Source of the DNA: Rhodospirillales bacterium
GTDB lineage: Bacteria > Pseudomonadota > Alphaproteobacteria > Rhodospirillales > Casp-alpha2
NCBI GenBank assembly: GCA_013203595.1
Contig: JABMNT010000011.1
Location: 1 to 49,677, forward strand
Direction of reading: 5' to 3'
Length of the DNA: 49,677 nucleotides
Under the pieces are notes generated by a model. It made no database searches. It saw nothing but the letters and a program-made list of their open reading frames with translations, and was not told the DNA's origin. The translations under genes and the position numbers were made by a program. Of the stretch, positions 29,301-37,828 are shown piece after piece. The stretch's first letter is position 1; the number at the start of each line of letters is the position of its first letter.

Positions 29301-30551
29301 TTAGGACAGGGATCGTCCGGTCCCGGCAACTGTGTCCCGGCACAGGGTTTCGATGACCACCCGCCGGTTGCGGTCGTTCTTGACGCCGTCAACGGTGTGG
29401 ATATTCAGCCAGCGTTCACCCCAGCCCTTGACCGCGCCCACAGCAATCTGCCTGTCGCGCAACAGCGCCGCCACATGTTCGGCGCGCTGCAATGAAAGCT
29501 CCAGGTTTTTCTGGTCGCCGCCCAGAGTGTCGGAAAATCCCATGACATTGGACAGGCAATGGCCGGCGCGGCTGTATTCGACGATATTGGCGACGATCGG
29601 GTTGATGATCTGCTCCGGTGCCGCATCGGTAACCTGACCGAGAGCAAAATACACGGTCTGGTTCAGGCTGTCGTCGCGGGCCCCCGGCTGGGCCGGTAGG
29701 GGCGCCGGCGCCGGGGTGGCCGAGGCCATCAGCCCCTCGGTTCGCAATTCCATAAAGGCTCTGAATTTCTCCTGATCCCTGCGCAGGGTGGTCATCTCCT
29801 GCTGGAACGCTGTGATCCGGCCATTCAGTTCACCCAGTGCCGCAGTGACCGCGGCGGAAACCTGATCAGGGGTGATCGCGGCCCGGGCGGCCGCCTGTTG
29901 GCCGATGACGCCGATGTCGCGGATCGCCTCGGCCCTGAGGTCGGCAACCCGGCGCAAAAGGCCCGCCTGTCCGGCCCGGACCTCTTTCATGTCGCCGTTC
30001 ATCTCGGCCAGGGCCGCGGCCACGGCGGCGGAAATCTGATCCGGGGTGATCGCGGTCGGGGCGGCTGCCTGGCGTGCCTTGATCTCTTCGATTGTGCCAT
30101 TGATCTGGCCCAGGGCCGCGGTCACGGCCGTGGAAATCTGTGCCGGGGTCACCGGCGTTGCGGCCGGGGCCTTGTCAGACAGGGCCCTGATCCCGTCGAC
30201 GGTTTGCGTCCTGAGCGCAGCGAAATCCCGGGCCAGACCGGCCTGGCCACCCTGCAGCCCGTTTATCTGGTCACCCAGAGCGCCAAGCGCCGTGGTGACG
30301 GCGGTCGAGATCGCAGTTGATACCTGGTCGGGGGTGACCGCTGTCTGGGCGGTCGACTGTGCGGCAAAGGACTTGATCTCCCTGAGGGTTTCCGATTTCA
30401 GATCGAGCACAACCCGAATCATATCCGTCTGTCCCGCTTCAATCCGCTCGCCGACACCCTGAAAGCCCAGATAGGACAGGGGCAGCGCGACGCCGAGGAC
30501 GATGACGGCGGAAACAAGGGATGTGGCGAAAATCATTTTGCCGGGGGTCAT
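29301..30551 (-). CDS. Membrane-anchored coiled-coil protein with OmpA-like C-terminus
   Basis: 416 residues. One N-terminal membrane helix (ATSLVSAVIVLGVALPLSY), then a periplasmic stalk with four internal repeats around residues 72-97, 134-152, 168-187 and 226-244, each containing a TPDQVSAAV-TALGELNG-like block, interleaved with coiled-coil segments, and a C-terminal OmpA-like peptidoglycan-binding domain (AEHVAALLRDRQIAVGAVKG, ending with NDRNRRVVIETL). Likely links the inner membrane to the wall, like MotB/Pal-type proteins. Start at 30551 has AAGGAG before it. Divergent from the chemotaxis receptor gene. Confidence 0.8.
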   Translation of the reverse strand: MTPGKMIFATSLVSAVIVLGVALPLSYLGFQGVGERIEAGQTDMIRVVLDLKSETLREIKSFAAQSTAQTAVTPDQVSTAISTAVTTALGALGDQINGLQGGQAGLARDFAALRTQTVDGIRALSDKAPAATPVTPAQISTAVTAALGQINGTIEEIKARQAAAPTAITPDQISAAVAAALAEMNGDMKEVRAGQAGLLRRVADLRAEAIRDIGVIGQQAAARAAITPDQVSAAVTAALGELNGRITAFQQEMTTLRRDQEKFRAFMELRTEGLMASATPAPAPLPAQPGARDDSLNQTVYFALGQVTDAAPEQIINPIVANIVEYSRAGHCLSNVMGFSDTLGGDQKNLELSLQRAEHVAALLRDRQIAVGAVKGWGERWLNIHTVDGVKNDRNRRVVIETLCRDTVAGTGRSLS

Positions 30552-30573
30552 GGCCTTCTCCTTATTCAGTCCC

Positions 30574-30592
30574 TGTCGACACAATGTCGACA
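30574..30592. promoter_or_regulatory. Two tandem TGTCGACA palindromes
   Basis: The 8-bp palindrome TGTCGACA occurs at 30574-30581 and again at 30585-30592. The start-to-start distance of 11 bases places both on the same helix face, 23-41 bases upstream of the OmpA-like start. Good candidate for an operator of a dimeric regulator in the divergent region. Confidence 0.5.
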
Positions 30593-31057
30593 CCGGAATC
30601 GCAATACCATGATACACCTCTTTGGCCTATCACGCATGCCTGCAAGGGGAGCAGGCGGACCGCACCCGGTAAAAACCGCCTTGGCGACGGATAAAGTATT
30701 GCCGGTTTTGGTAAACAAACCGTAAACACCTGGTGATTCCATACTAACAGGAAAGGTACTAAGGCACCGCTCTGGTCTCCACTGCCATCTGCAGCGGCAG
30801 TGACGCCGACACGGATATCAGGCCGGTTGCTGCCATTATCCGGTATCCGTGGCGCAGCCGGACCGGGCGCTGCCAGCATGCCTTGTTCACAGGCTGTAAC
30901 ACCAATTTAAGACATATTACCCGGTTTTGTCTTCCTTTCGGGTCAGGGGAACTCTATTGCTTCCCCTGTCGGGCCTCCGCTGGAAGGCGGGCCCATGCGC
31001 GTGGAACCGACAAGCGAACGACGGTGTGCCCGCATAATTCTCAGGAAGGAATGAAAT
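30593..31057. other. Divergent intergenic region with strong stem-loops before the chemotaxis gene
   Basis: About 470 bases without a gene. Stem-loops: CACTGCC/GGCAGTG (30780-30802, 9-base loop); CAGGGGAA/TTCCCCTG (30944-30968, 9-base loop); directly after it GGGCC/GGCCC (from 30971). The latter two would lie in the 5' leader of the MCP gene or end an unseen transcript. No known riboswitch consensus recognised. Confidence 0.4.
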
Positions 31058-32794
31058 ATGACGATCAAGGTTAAGGTTTTTGCCATCCTGAGTATAATTC
31101 TGGTTCTTGCCTGGGCCGCCATCGGCACCGCCGTGGTCAAGCTGACCGCCCAGGGGCCGGGGCTGACCAAAACAGAGGAGCAGGTCGGCCTGGTGTCCGA
31201 TGCGGCGATCCCCCTGCTGGTGACCATCAAGGAAATCAATGCTGATGTCATTCAGGTGCAGGGCTGGCTGACTGATATTGCGGCAACCCGTGGACTGCCC
31301 GGATTTGATGACGGCTTTGCCGAGGCAGAAACCTATGCCAAAAAATTTACCGCTGACGTTGCCCTGGCCCGGGACTATGCAGGCAATCTCGAGCTGGCCG
31401 AGGTGCTGACCGCCCTCGACGCCCTGCAGGCGGCGTTTGGCCCCTTTTACGACGGCGGCAAAAGAATGGCCCAAGCCTATATCGATGAGGGCCCAAAGGG
31501 CGGCAATCCGCAAATGGAGAACTTTGATACCGTTGCCGAAAAAATGGGCGAAACCACTGACAACCTGGTGACACTGGTGGACCGGAAAACCTCGGAGATT
31601 TTGACGGGATTGCAGGAATTGTCGAAAGACGTTCATACCAGCAATTCGGACCTGATCTCCCTGTTGGTGGTGCTCAGCGTCATTATCGCTGTGGTGATGG
31701 TGGTCGGGGTTTCCTATTTGTATGTCCTGCTGAGCGGCAGCTTTAGCAAGCTGAACAGCGATGTTGATATCGTGATGACCGATGACGGGTCGGCGACCCT
31801 GGCCCTTGATCCCGAGCGCAAGGATGAATTTGGCCCCGTTGCCCGCGCCCTGGTTCAGTTTCGCGCCAACAAGGATGCGGCCGGCGCCGCCGAAGCCCGG
31901 GCCACGTCGGAGATCGAAACACGCCGCGCTGACCGTCATCAGAAAATGCAGGCCATGGCGGAAAGCTTTGAAAGCTCGATCGGTCATGTGGTGCAGTCTG
32001 TTTCATCGGCGGCGACCGAGATGCATGCCTCCGCGGATGCCATGGTGAGCACCGCCGACCGGACCAATGCCCAGGCAGGCAATGTGGCCTCGGCCTCCGA
32101 AGAGGCGTCAAGCAACGTGCAGACGGTTGCCAGTGCGGCGGAGGAATTATCCGCCTCCATCGCCGAAATCACCCGCCAGGTGACGGATTCCCTGGCCGCC
32201 AACTCGGAAGCCGTACTGAAGGCCGATAAATCCCAGGAAACGGTGCAGCAACTGGTCGCTTCGGCGCAGAAAATCGGTGCCGTGGTTGAACTGATTTCCG
32301 ATGTCGCCGAACAGACCAACCTGCTGGCCCTGAATGCCACCATCGAGGCGGCCCGTGCCGGCGAAGCCGGCAAGGGATTTGCCGTTGTTGCCTCCGAAGT
32401 CAAGAACCTGGCCAGTCAGACGGCGCGGGCGACGGAAGACATTCGCGAGCAGGTCGGCAATATCCAGCGCGTTGCCGAGGAAGCGGCGCGCTCGATTCGT
32501 GATATTGGCGAAAGCATCACCATAGTCTCGACCAACACATCCAGCGTTTCCACCTCCGTCGAGGAGCAGGATGCGGCGACCCAGGAGATTGCGCGCAATG
32601 TTGAACAGGCCGCGGCCGGCACCCGCGAGGTTGCCGAAAACATAATCCTGGTGACCCAGGGGGCATCGGAAACCGGTGCGGCGGCGTCCGAGATCCTGGC
32701 CGCTGCCGGCGAGTTGTCGAAACAGGCCGAATACCTGAACGGCGAAGTGAACGCCTTTCTCAACCAGATCCGCAGTGACCAGGCCTCCGCCTGA
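31058..32794 (+). CDS. Methyl-accepting chemotaxis protein
   Basis: 578-residue chemoreceptor. TM1 about residues 7-27, a mostly helical periplasmic domain to 195, TM2 about 199-225 ([20 protein letters not shown]), a HAMP-like segment to about 275, then the methyl-accepting coiled coil with the signalling hairpin [20 protein letters not shown] followed by [19 protein letters not shown]. No recognised ligand motif. The ATG follows AGGAAGGAATGAAAT. Transducer for an unknown stimulus; no other che gene is in the window. Confidence 0.9.
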   Translation: MTIKVKVFAILSIILVLAWAAIGTAVVKLTAQGPGLTKTEEQVGLVSDAAIPLLVTIKEINADVIQVQGWLTDIAATRGLPGFDDGFAEAETYAKKFTADVALARDYAGNLELAEVLTALDALQAAFGPFYDGGKRMAQAYIDEGPKGGNPQMENFDTVAEKMGETTDNLVTLVDRKTSEILTGLQELSKDVHTSNSDLISLLVVLSVIIAVVMVVGVSYLYVLLSGSFSKLNSDVDIVMTDDGSATLALDPERKDEFGPVARALVQFRANKDAAGAAEARATSEIETRRADRHQKMQAMAESFESSIGHVVQSVSSAATEMHASADAMVSTADRTNAQAGNVASASEEASSNVQTVASAAEELSASIAEITRQVTDSLAANSEAVLKADKSQETVQQLVASAQKIGAVVELISDVAEQTNLLALNATIEAARAGEAGKGFAVVASEVKNLASQTARATEDIREQVGNIQRVAEEAARSIRDIGESITIVSTNTSSVSTSVEEQDAATQEIARNVEQAAAGTREVAENIILVTQGASETGAAASEILAAAGELSKQAEYLNGEVNAFLNQIRSDQASA

Positions 32795-32813
32795 CCGGCG
32801 CCTGTTGGGCGTC

Positions 32814-32841
32814 AGATAAGAGCTGTTAGTTATCTATTTTT
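32814..32841 (+). terminator. Possible terminator between convergent genes
   Basis: AGATAA/TTATCT stem (32814-32819 and 32830-32835, 10-base loop) followed by a run of T to 32841. Stem is short and AT-rich, so strength is doubtful; it also overlaps the stop of the convergent gene. Confidence 0.3.
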
Positions 32842-33913
32842 CGACAAGGGCCGCGGCTTTTTTAAAACAGCTTTCAGCCCTGTCGTTCTGTCCAAGAGCG
32901 CGATAGGCCTGGCCCAGATCTCCGTAGGCGTCTTTGTTCTCCGGGTCCGCAACAAACGAACGCGTGATCAGGTCAACGGCTGCGCTAAAATCAGTCTTCG
33001 CCAGGGCAATGCGACCCAGCATCTGTAAGGCGATCGGGTGAACAGGTTCCAGGTTCAGTACCTGCCTGCAAATATCACCCGCTTTGCTGACATCGCCGGT
33101 CTGGTAAAACCGGGCGGCAATTTCCATGGCTGTGGCCGTTGTGACCTGTTGTGTTCCACTGGATATCTGATGCGGGTTATTGGTCGCCAGCGCATCGAGG
33201 CACTGGCACCGCCCGCGTACATGTCCGCACGGCAGAACCAGAAAATTCGACTGGCTGGCAATCGTTTGTTCGAGGACGGACCAGTGTTCGATTTTATCGG
33301 TGCCAATTTGCAGGCAGAAAAGGACACGGGGAACCGGGGTCTTTGCATAGGGTTCCGTGCCATGCTCGAAATGATCGCCGACCAGGATGGCTTCGCCTGT
33401 TTTGTAGACATAGGTCTGCTTCACATTCTGTTCGTCTTTGAATTGTAAATTGCCATGCTCGGGCTGGGTCGGGAACAACGGCGTCAAAAGCGTATAGGCA
33501 TTGGCGCCGGGTCGGTAATCGACATGAAATGTCTCCTGACTGGCCTGGTTGCCAACCACAAAGAACCCGCAGTAAAGCTGTATATGATCGTCAAAATCGA
33601 CAAGCCCCTTCAATGCCTCCGTAATATCCAGATTCTCGAAGGCTTCCTGAAAAGGATCGAAGCTCGACTGCCCGTCGCAGGAAACCCACAACAGCGGATT
33701 TTTGCCATAGCTCGTATAAAAATAATCGAACGCTGCAGAATGGAACTGGCCGCTTTTCGTATAGCCTGCTTCAAACAATGTCGCCTGTTTTGGCGCTGAT
33801 AAGAAAGGCGCGACATGGGCGCTGTACATGGACCTCATCCGATCCAGAATTTTGCCGTCAAAGGAAAAGGTATACGCGTTCAGGTTCGGTTCAATTTGTT
33901 TAAGGGCCGCCAT
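32834..33913 (-). CDS. 2OG-Fe(II) oxygenase-like protein fused to TPR repeats
   Basis: 359 residues. The N-terminal 230 look like a jelly-roll 2-oxoglutarate/Fe(II) oxygenase: H130-x-D132 in FHVDYR and distal His184 with Arg196 (EHGTEPYAKTPVPRVLF) supply metal and 2OG ligands. The C-terminal 95 residues are TPRs (from EIAARFYQTGDVSKAGD, then PENKDAYGDLGQAYRALGQ). A cysteine cluster CGHVRGRCQC sits between. Such fusions often modify peptide side chains or glycans, with TPRs binding the partner. ATG at 33913 has GGAG 12 bases upstream. Substrate unknown. Confidence 0.72.
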   Translation of the reverse strand: MAALKQIEPNLNAYTFSFDGKILDRMRSMYSAHVAPFLSAPKQATLFEAGYTKSGQFHSAAFDYFYTSYGKNPLLWVSCDGQSSFDPFQEAFENLDITEALKGLVDFDDHIQLYCGFFVVGNQASQETFHVDYRPGANAYTLLTPLFPTQPEHGNLQFKDEQNVKQTYVYKTGEAILVGDHFEHGTEPYAKTPVPRVLFCLQIGTDKIEHWSVLEQTIASQSNFLVLPCGHVRGRCQCLDALATNNPHQISSGTQQVTTATAMEIAARFYQTGDVSKAGDICRQVLNLEPVHPIALQMLGRIALAKTDFSAAVDLITRSFVADPENKDAYGDLGQAYRALGQNDRAESCFKKAAALVEK

Positions 33914-34143
33914 ACCTTTTCGCTGCTCCAATGCATCTGTTCAAACGCCACTGCGTTTCCTGCCGCCGGGTCTCTCCTCTCAGTAAATCAGATAAGTTAA
34001 AATTTGAATAGCGGCACAGTTAATATTTATGCCGGATCACCCGATGCCGTCAGCAACAGGCTTAAACGGGATTTGTCATAGAATCATTGAAAGCAGAATT
34101 GATATGGAGAGAACAAGATGAAACCAGAGAACAGGCATAAAAC
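33914..34143. other. Intergenic region upstream of the oxidase island
   Basis: Low-GC stretch of about 230 bases without a convincing gene; holds presumed promoters for the oxygenase-TPR gene and flank sequence of the IS3-type remnant. Confidence 0.3.
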
Positions 34144-34243
34144 GCCTTGTTCCACTACATCAACGGATTTTATAATCCACGTCATCACCATTCGTAATCT
34201 GGGCAGCATAAGCCCGGTGAAGTATGAAAGAATGGCAAACTAA
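34144..34243 (+). pseudogene. IS3-type transposase (OrfB) C-terminal remnant, frameshifted
   Basis: Frame 1 gives ALFHYINGFYNPRHHHS then TAA; the next frame continues NLGSISPVKYERMAN then TAA. Joined, these match the usual IS3-family OrfB tail (YI-GFYNPRR-HS-LG-ISPV-FE). A one-base shift at about 34195 breaks it. It lies at the left border of the oxidase island. Confidence 0.82.
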
Positions 34244-34327
34244 ATGAGAGGGTAACTTTCCACTTTTACTGTACGAGTCCATAGAAGGGACATTCGAGCA
34301 AATGTTGCGTAACCAACGAGGCACTCC

Positions 34328-35425
34328 GTGAGTAGCGGCCCTGTGTATTCAAAAGGCGTGGACATTTCTTGTAACCCTCCGCAAGAGATCTCGTATCCTT
34401 TGCCGAAGGCGCGGCTGACGGCACTGGCGATCCTTCCTGTTGTCTTTGCATTGTTGGGGCTTTTCCTGCTGGTCGATGCCGTCACGGCAGGAGAGAGCAA
34501 GCGCGGTAACGATTCTGTTTCGCTACCGGATATCGAACCCATTTCTGCGATACCGCTCAAAGTCGATGTTAACTGGGACAAGGTCGCGCTGGGCGAAAAA
34601 CTATTCAATGACCCCCGGCTGTCGCATGATGGTTTCTTGGCCTGCGCCTCTTGCCATCAACTGGATCAGGGGGGAGACGACGGCCTGCCCCTGTCCATCA
34701 CGAACACCGGCGAACCTGGCGTCATCAATGCACCCACGGTTTTCAACAGCGCGTTTAACTTTCGCCTCACTTGGCGTGGGCGCTTTCGTACGTTGGACGA
34801 TCAGGTCGAGGCCGTCCTACACAATCCTATGGAGATGAATACGAACTGGACCGAGATTCTGCCTAAGCTTCAGGCCGATGCTGACTATACGGTCCTTTTC
34901 AGCCGTCTCTATCTGGACGGGATAAAGGGGAAAAACGTCCTCGATGCCATATCCAATTTTCAACGCTCACTTATCACGCCCAACGCGCGGTTCGACCAGT
35001 ATCTTCGTGGCCGGCGCGACGCGCTGACCGAAGATGAGAAACAGGGCTATCAATTGTTCAGGACATACGGCTGCGCGGCGTGTCATCAAGGGGTAAATGT
35101 GGGCGGCAATCTGTACCAGAAACTGGGAATCTTCATGGACTACTTCGCCGGCCGTGGCAAAGTCACTGAGGCGGATTTCGGTCGCTTTCTCGAAACCGGC
35201 GCCGACAGCGACCGTTACGTTTTCCGGGTTCCCAGTCTGCGAAACGTCGCAGTGACCGCGCCTTATTTTCACGATGGCAGCGTCAGCGATTTGGAGGAAG
35301 CCGTCCAAAAGATGGGCGAGGTGCAACTGGGGGAAACCCTTGCAAAGGCGGAAATTAGCCTCATCGTGAAATTTTTGCGCTCCCTGACCGGCGAATATCG
35401 GGGCCGGTCTCTGGATATGGAATAG
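34328..35425 (+). CDS. Di-heme cytochrome c peroxidase / MauG-family protein
   Basis: 365 residues with an N-terminal membrane anchor (TALAILPVVFALLGLFLLVD, residues 31-50). Two c-type heme sites: CASCH (106-110) and CAACH (249-253). Segments such as GEPGVINAPTVFNSAFNFR and FRVPSLRNVAVTAPYFHDG fit the cytochrome c peroxidase/MauG family, which uses peroxide or modifies protein residues. GTG start with GAGG 6 bases upstream. First gene of a unit with the sensor kinase, which begins 4 bases after its stop. Role with the oxidase (peroxide removal, electron entry) is inferred. Confidence 0.88.
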   Translation: MSSGPVYSKGVDISCNPPQEISYPLPKARLTALAILPVVFALLGLFLLVDAVTAGESKRGNDSVSLPDIEPISAIPLKVDVNWDKVALGEKLFNDPRLSHDGFLACASCHQLDQGGDDGLPLSITNTGEPGVINAPTVFNSAFNFRLTWRGRFRTLDDQVEAVLHNPMEMNTNWTEILPKLQADADYTVLFSRLYLDGIKGKNVLDAISNFQRSLITPNARFDQYLRGRRDALTEDEKQGYQLFRTYGCAACHQGVNVGGNLYQKLGIFMDYFAGRGKVTEADFGRFLETGADSDRYVFRVPSLRNVAVTAPYFHDGSVSDLEEAVQKMGEVQLGETLAKAEISLIVKFLRSLTGEYRGRSLDME

Positions 35426-35429
35426 GGAG

Positions 35430-37082
35430 ATGCCCATGCCGCGTAAATTGTGGCTACGCGCGGCATTTATCGCTGCGTTTCTTGCTGCGGTGACCTACCT
35501 GTTCGTAGAGAGCACCGCACTTGACCCGGCGCAACAGGTACGCACCCTGCAGGCCATAAATGCCTTGAACAGGGCCGATGCGGAACTCGACCGTAATCTG
35601 TTCCTGACCCGGAGTGGGATGCGTCTCCATTATGATTCCCTGAACCGTGCGGTTGCCGAGCTATACCGGCAGTTGGAAGCCCTCTCTTTTGGGAGCGATA
35701 CCACCGCCCGGACGTTTCCAGACGAGATGATCCGGCAGTTCGAGGTTATCCGTGCCAACGTGGCGCACAAGGAAGAATTGGTAGAGCAGTTCAAGTCTAG
35801 TAACGCCCTGCTACGCAACTCTTGGGCGTACTTCACCGTCAGAAGCCACGAAGTCAGTAGGCGCAACGCGACGTCACCCGGATCGGAAGAATTCACAGCG
35901 ACCATCGGTCAGTTGCCTTCCGTCATGCTGCGCGTCCTAAGGAGCCCTCACGGCGAAGCGAAGGATAACGCCAACGCGCTGTTGGACCACCTTGAAAAGA
36001 TGGCCGTCCCGAAGCATCTGACGCTCGCTGTCAACTCAATGCTACTCCACGGGCGCCTAATCTTGAACCTTTCCCCTGGCTTGGACAGCACATTGAAGAA
36101 TCTGCTGGCGTTGCCAACGACAACGCTCATCAATCTCTTGCGTAACAGCTACATAAAACACCAGCACCGCATTGAAGAACGGGCCAAACGGCATCGGGTT
36201 CTCCTCTACGTGGTTTCGGTGCTGTTGCTGGCATATCTGATTTACCTGTTTTACCGGCTCCAGGCCAGCGCCAGGGATTTGTTCCGAGTCAACGAAGGGC
36301 TCGTCGAGCAAATCGCCGAGCGTAGGCGTGCGGAGGGCGAAGCACATGAACTCCAAACCGAGTTGGCCCATGTTCACCGCCTGAGCACGATGGGTGAGAT
36401 GGCGACCGGGTTGGCCCATGAGCTCAATCAACCCCTCGCCGCCATTACCAGTTACGCCCAGGGCTGCGTGCAGCGGATGCGCCTGAGAAAGACAAAGCCC
36501 GACGAGATGATTGATATCATGAATAAGATCTCGCTGGAGGCAAAGCGGGCGGCCAGCATTATCCACCGGCTGCGCAGCTTAGCTCGAAAGAGGGCGCCCA
36601 GGCAGGTTCGTATCAATGTCAACGCCGCCATTCGAGAGATAGCTGGCTTGCTGGAAGCTGAGGCCCACAGGCATCATGTGAGGATCGCACTCGATTTGAG
36701 CAACCCTTTGCCAAAGGTGATGGCGGATACAATTGAAATCCAGCAAATTGTCCTCAATCTGATGCGGAACGGGATGGAGGCAATGGAAGAAGACGTCTCT
36801 GCTCCTCGTGACCTGACTATCCGGACGGAGAGAAAAGAAAATAACTTCATCAAGGTGGCCGTCCAGGACTCTGGACACGGAATACCCCCCGAAATTCTCG
36901 AGCGCATATTTGATCCTTTCTATACAACCAAGCTCTCGGGCTTGGGCTTGGGCCTATCAATATGCCGTTCAATCGTCGAAGGGCACGGCGGTCGCCTGTG
37001 GGCAACGTCCGATGCCGATACCAGAACAACGTTCTTTTTCACGCTGCCAATTGCCGAGGAGGACCCGCATGACAATGTCTGA
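35430..37082 (+). CDS. Membrane sensor histidine kinase with DAHL-type periplasmic domain
   Basis: 550 residues. TM1 about 8-27; a periplasmic all-helical sensor (30-250) with RADAELDRNLFLTRSGMRLH, typical of DAHL domains; TM2 about 253-275; a short coiled coil; then the kinase core: H-box HRLSTMGEMATGLAHELNQP (His330), N-box VLNLMRNGMEAME, and G boxes DSGHGIPPEI and GLGLGLSICRSIVEGHGG. It should phosphorylate the FixJ-type regulator encoded next, overlapping by 14 bases. The signal is unknown; redox or quinol-type sensing is possible. Confidence 0.92.
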   Translation: MPMPRKLWLRAAFIAAFLAAVTYLFVESTALDPAQQVRTLQAINALNRADAELDRNLFLTRSGMRLHYDSLNRAVAELYRQLEALSFGSDTTARTFPDEMIRQFEVIRANVAHKEELVEQFKSSNALLRNSWAYFTVRSHEVSRRNATSPGSEEFTATIGQLPSVMLRVLRSPHGEAKDNANALLDHLEKMAVPKHLTLAVNSMLLHGRLILNLSPGLDSTLKNLLALPTTTLINLLRNSYIKHQHRIEERAKRHRVLLYVVSVLLLAYLIYLFYRLQASARDLFRVNEGLVEQIAERRRAEGEAHELQTELAHVHRLSTMGEMATGLAHELNQPLAAITSYAQGCVQRMRLRKTKPDEMIDIMNKISLEAKRAASIIHRLRSLARKRAPRQVRINVNAAIREIAGLLEAEAHRHHVRIALDLSNPLPKVMADTIEIQQIVLNLMRNGMEAMEEDVSAPRDLTIRTERKENNFIKVAVQDSGHGIPPEILERIFDPFYTTKLSGLGLGLSICRSIVEGHGGRLWATSDADTRTTFFFTLPIAEEDPHDNV

Positions 37083-37671
37083 ACCGACCGTTTATGTAAT
37101 TGACGACGACGAGTCCGTGCGCGACGCCCTCAATTGGTTAATTACGTCAGTGGATTTGCCGGTGCGGACCTTTGAGTCCGCGCACACGTTCTTGGAGTCC
37201 TACCAGCCCGACAATCTGGGGTGTATCGTGGTCGATGTGCGCATGCCGGGCATGAGCGGGATCGAGTTACAGAAGAAACTGGCGAGGCTGTCCGACAGAA
37301 TTCCGATCATCATTATCACCGGGCATGGTCATGTGGATATGGCGGTGAACGCCATGAAGGCGGGCGCCTTCGACTTTTTCGAAAAGCCGTTCGATGAACA
37401 GCTGTTATTGGATTCGGTCCAGAATGCGATGGTGAAAGGCGCTCAAGTTGCCCGGGACAACGCGAGGAAGGTCGAAATCCGACAGCGGCTGGAGCTGCTC
37501 ACGCCCCGCGAGAGGGAGGTCCTTGACTTGATTGTGACGGGTGAGCCCAACAAAAAAATCGCCCACCGCCTCGGAGTCGGAGAAAAAACCGTCGAATCTC
37601 ACCGCGCCAAAGTGATGGAGAAGATGCAGGCCAAGTCCTTGGCGGACCTCATAAAAATCACCCTAATCTAG
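37069..37671 (+). CDS. FixJ/NarL-type response regulator
   Basis: 200 residues: receiver domain with acidic pocket DDDE (12-15), phosphoacceptor Asp56 in CIVVDVRMPGMSG, and FEKPF loop; then a LuxR-type HTH in ELLTPREREVLDLIVTGEPN and VGEKTVESHRAKVMEKMQAK. Start ATG 37069 has GAGGAGG 6-7 bases upstream and overlaps the kinase gene. Likely activates the oxidase operon or cupredoxin gene downstream, whose upstream region carries the inverted repeats described separately. FixLJ controls microaerobic cbb3 expression in rhizobia, so a comparable role here is plausible (inference). Confidence 0.92.
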   Translation: MTMSEPTVYVIDDDESVRDALNWLITSVDLPVRTFESAHTFLESYQPDNLGCIVVDVRMPGMSGIELQKKLARLSDRIPIIIITGHGHVDMAVNAMKAGAFDFFEKPFDEQLLLDSVQNAMVKGAQVARDNARKVEIRQRLELLTPREREVLDLIVTGEPNKKIAHRLGVGEKTVESHRAKVMEKMQAKSLADLIKITLI

Positions 37672-37682
37672 AAGTTGTATTC

Positions 37683-37717
37683 GGGAAATCCCTAACCCTA
37701 ATTTGGGGTATCCCCAA
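37683..37717. promoter_or_regulatory. Candidate operator upstream of the cupredoxin-oxidase genes
   Basis: GGGAAATCCC (37683-37692) and TTGGGGTATCCCCAA (37703-37717; 6-base arms around TAT) are two inverted repeats between the response regulator gene and the next start. Position suggests binding of the FixJ-type regulator or another factor. No -35/-10 can be fixed safely. Confidence 0.45.
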
Positions 37718-37828
37718 TAGACACCCTCCCCCTTTCGACATCAATGTCGCAAAAGTGGAATTGGCTAGAACTTGGGATTTAAAAAAATCTTGAGTTTATG
37801 AACAAAAGACAAGGGGGAACGTCTAGTC

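Noticed and set aside
34118-34243. A 41-codon gene starting at 34118 with a GGAGAG ribosome binding site
   Set aside because: The neighbouring frame gives a clear IS3-type tail that continues into this frame by a one-base shift, so it is a pseudogene remnant.
37755-37775. Possible sigma-54 promoter (TTGGC ... TTGGG) before the cupredoxin gene
   Set aside because: Spacing and the -12 element do not match the TGGC-N-TTGC consensus (GG where GC is expected), and the regulator is not of the sigma-54-dependent type.
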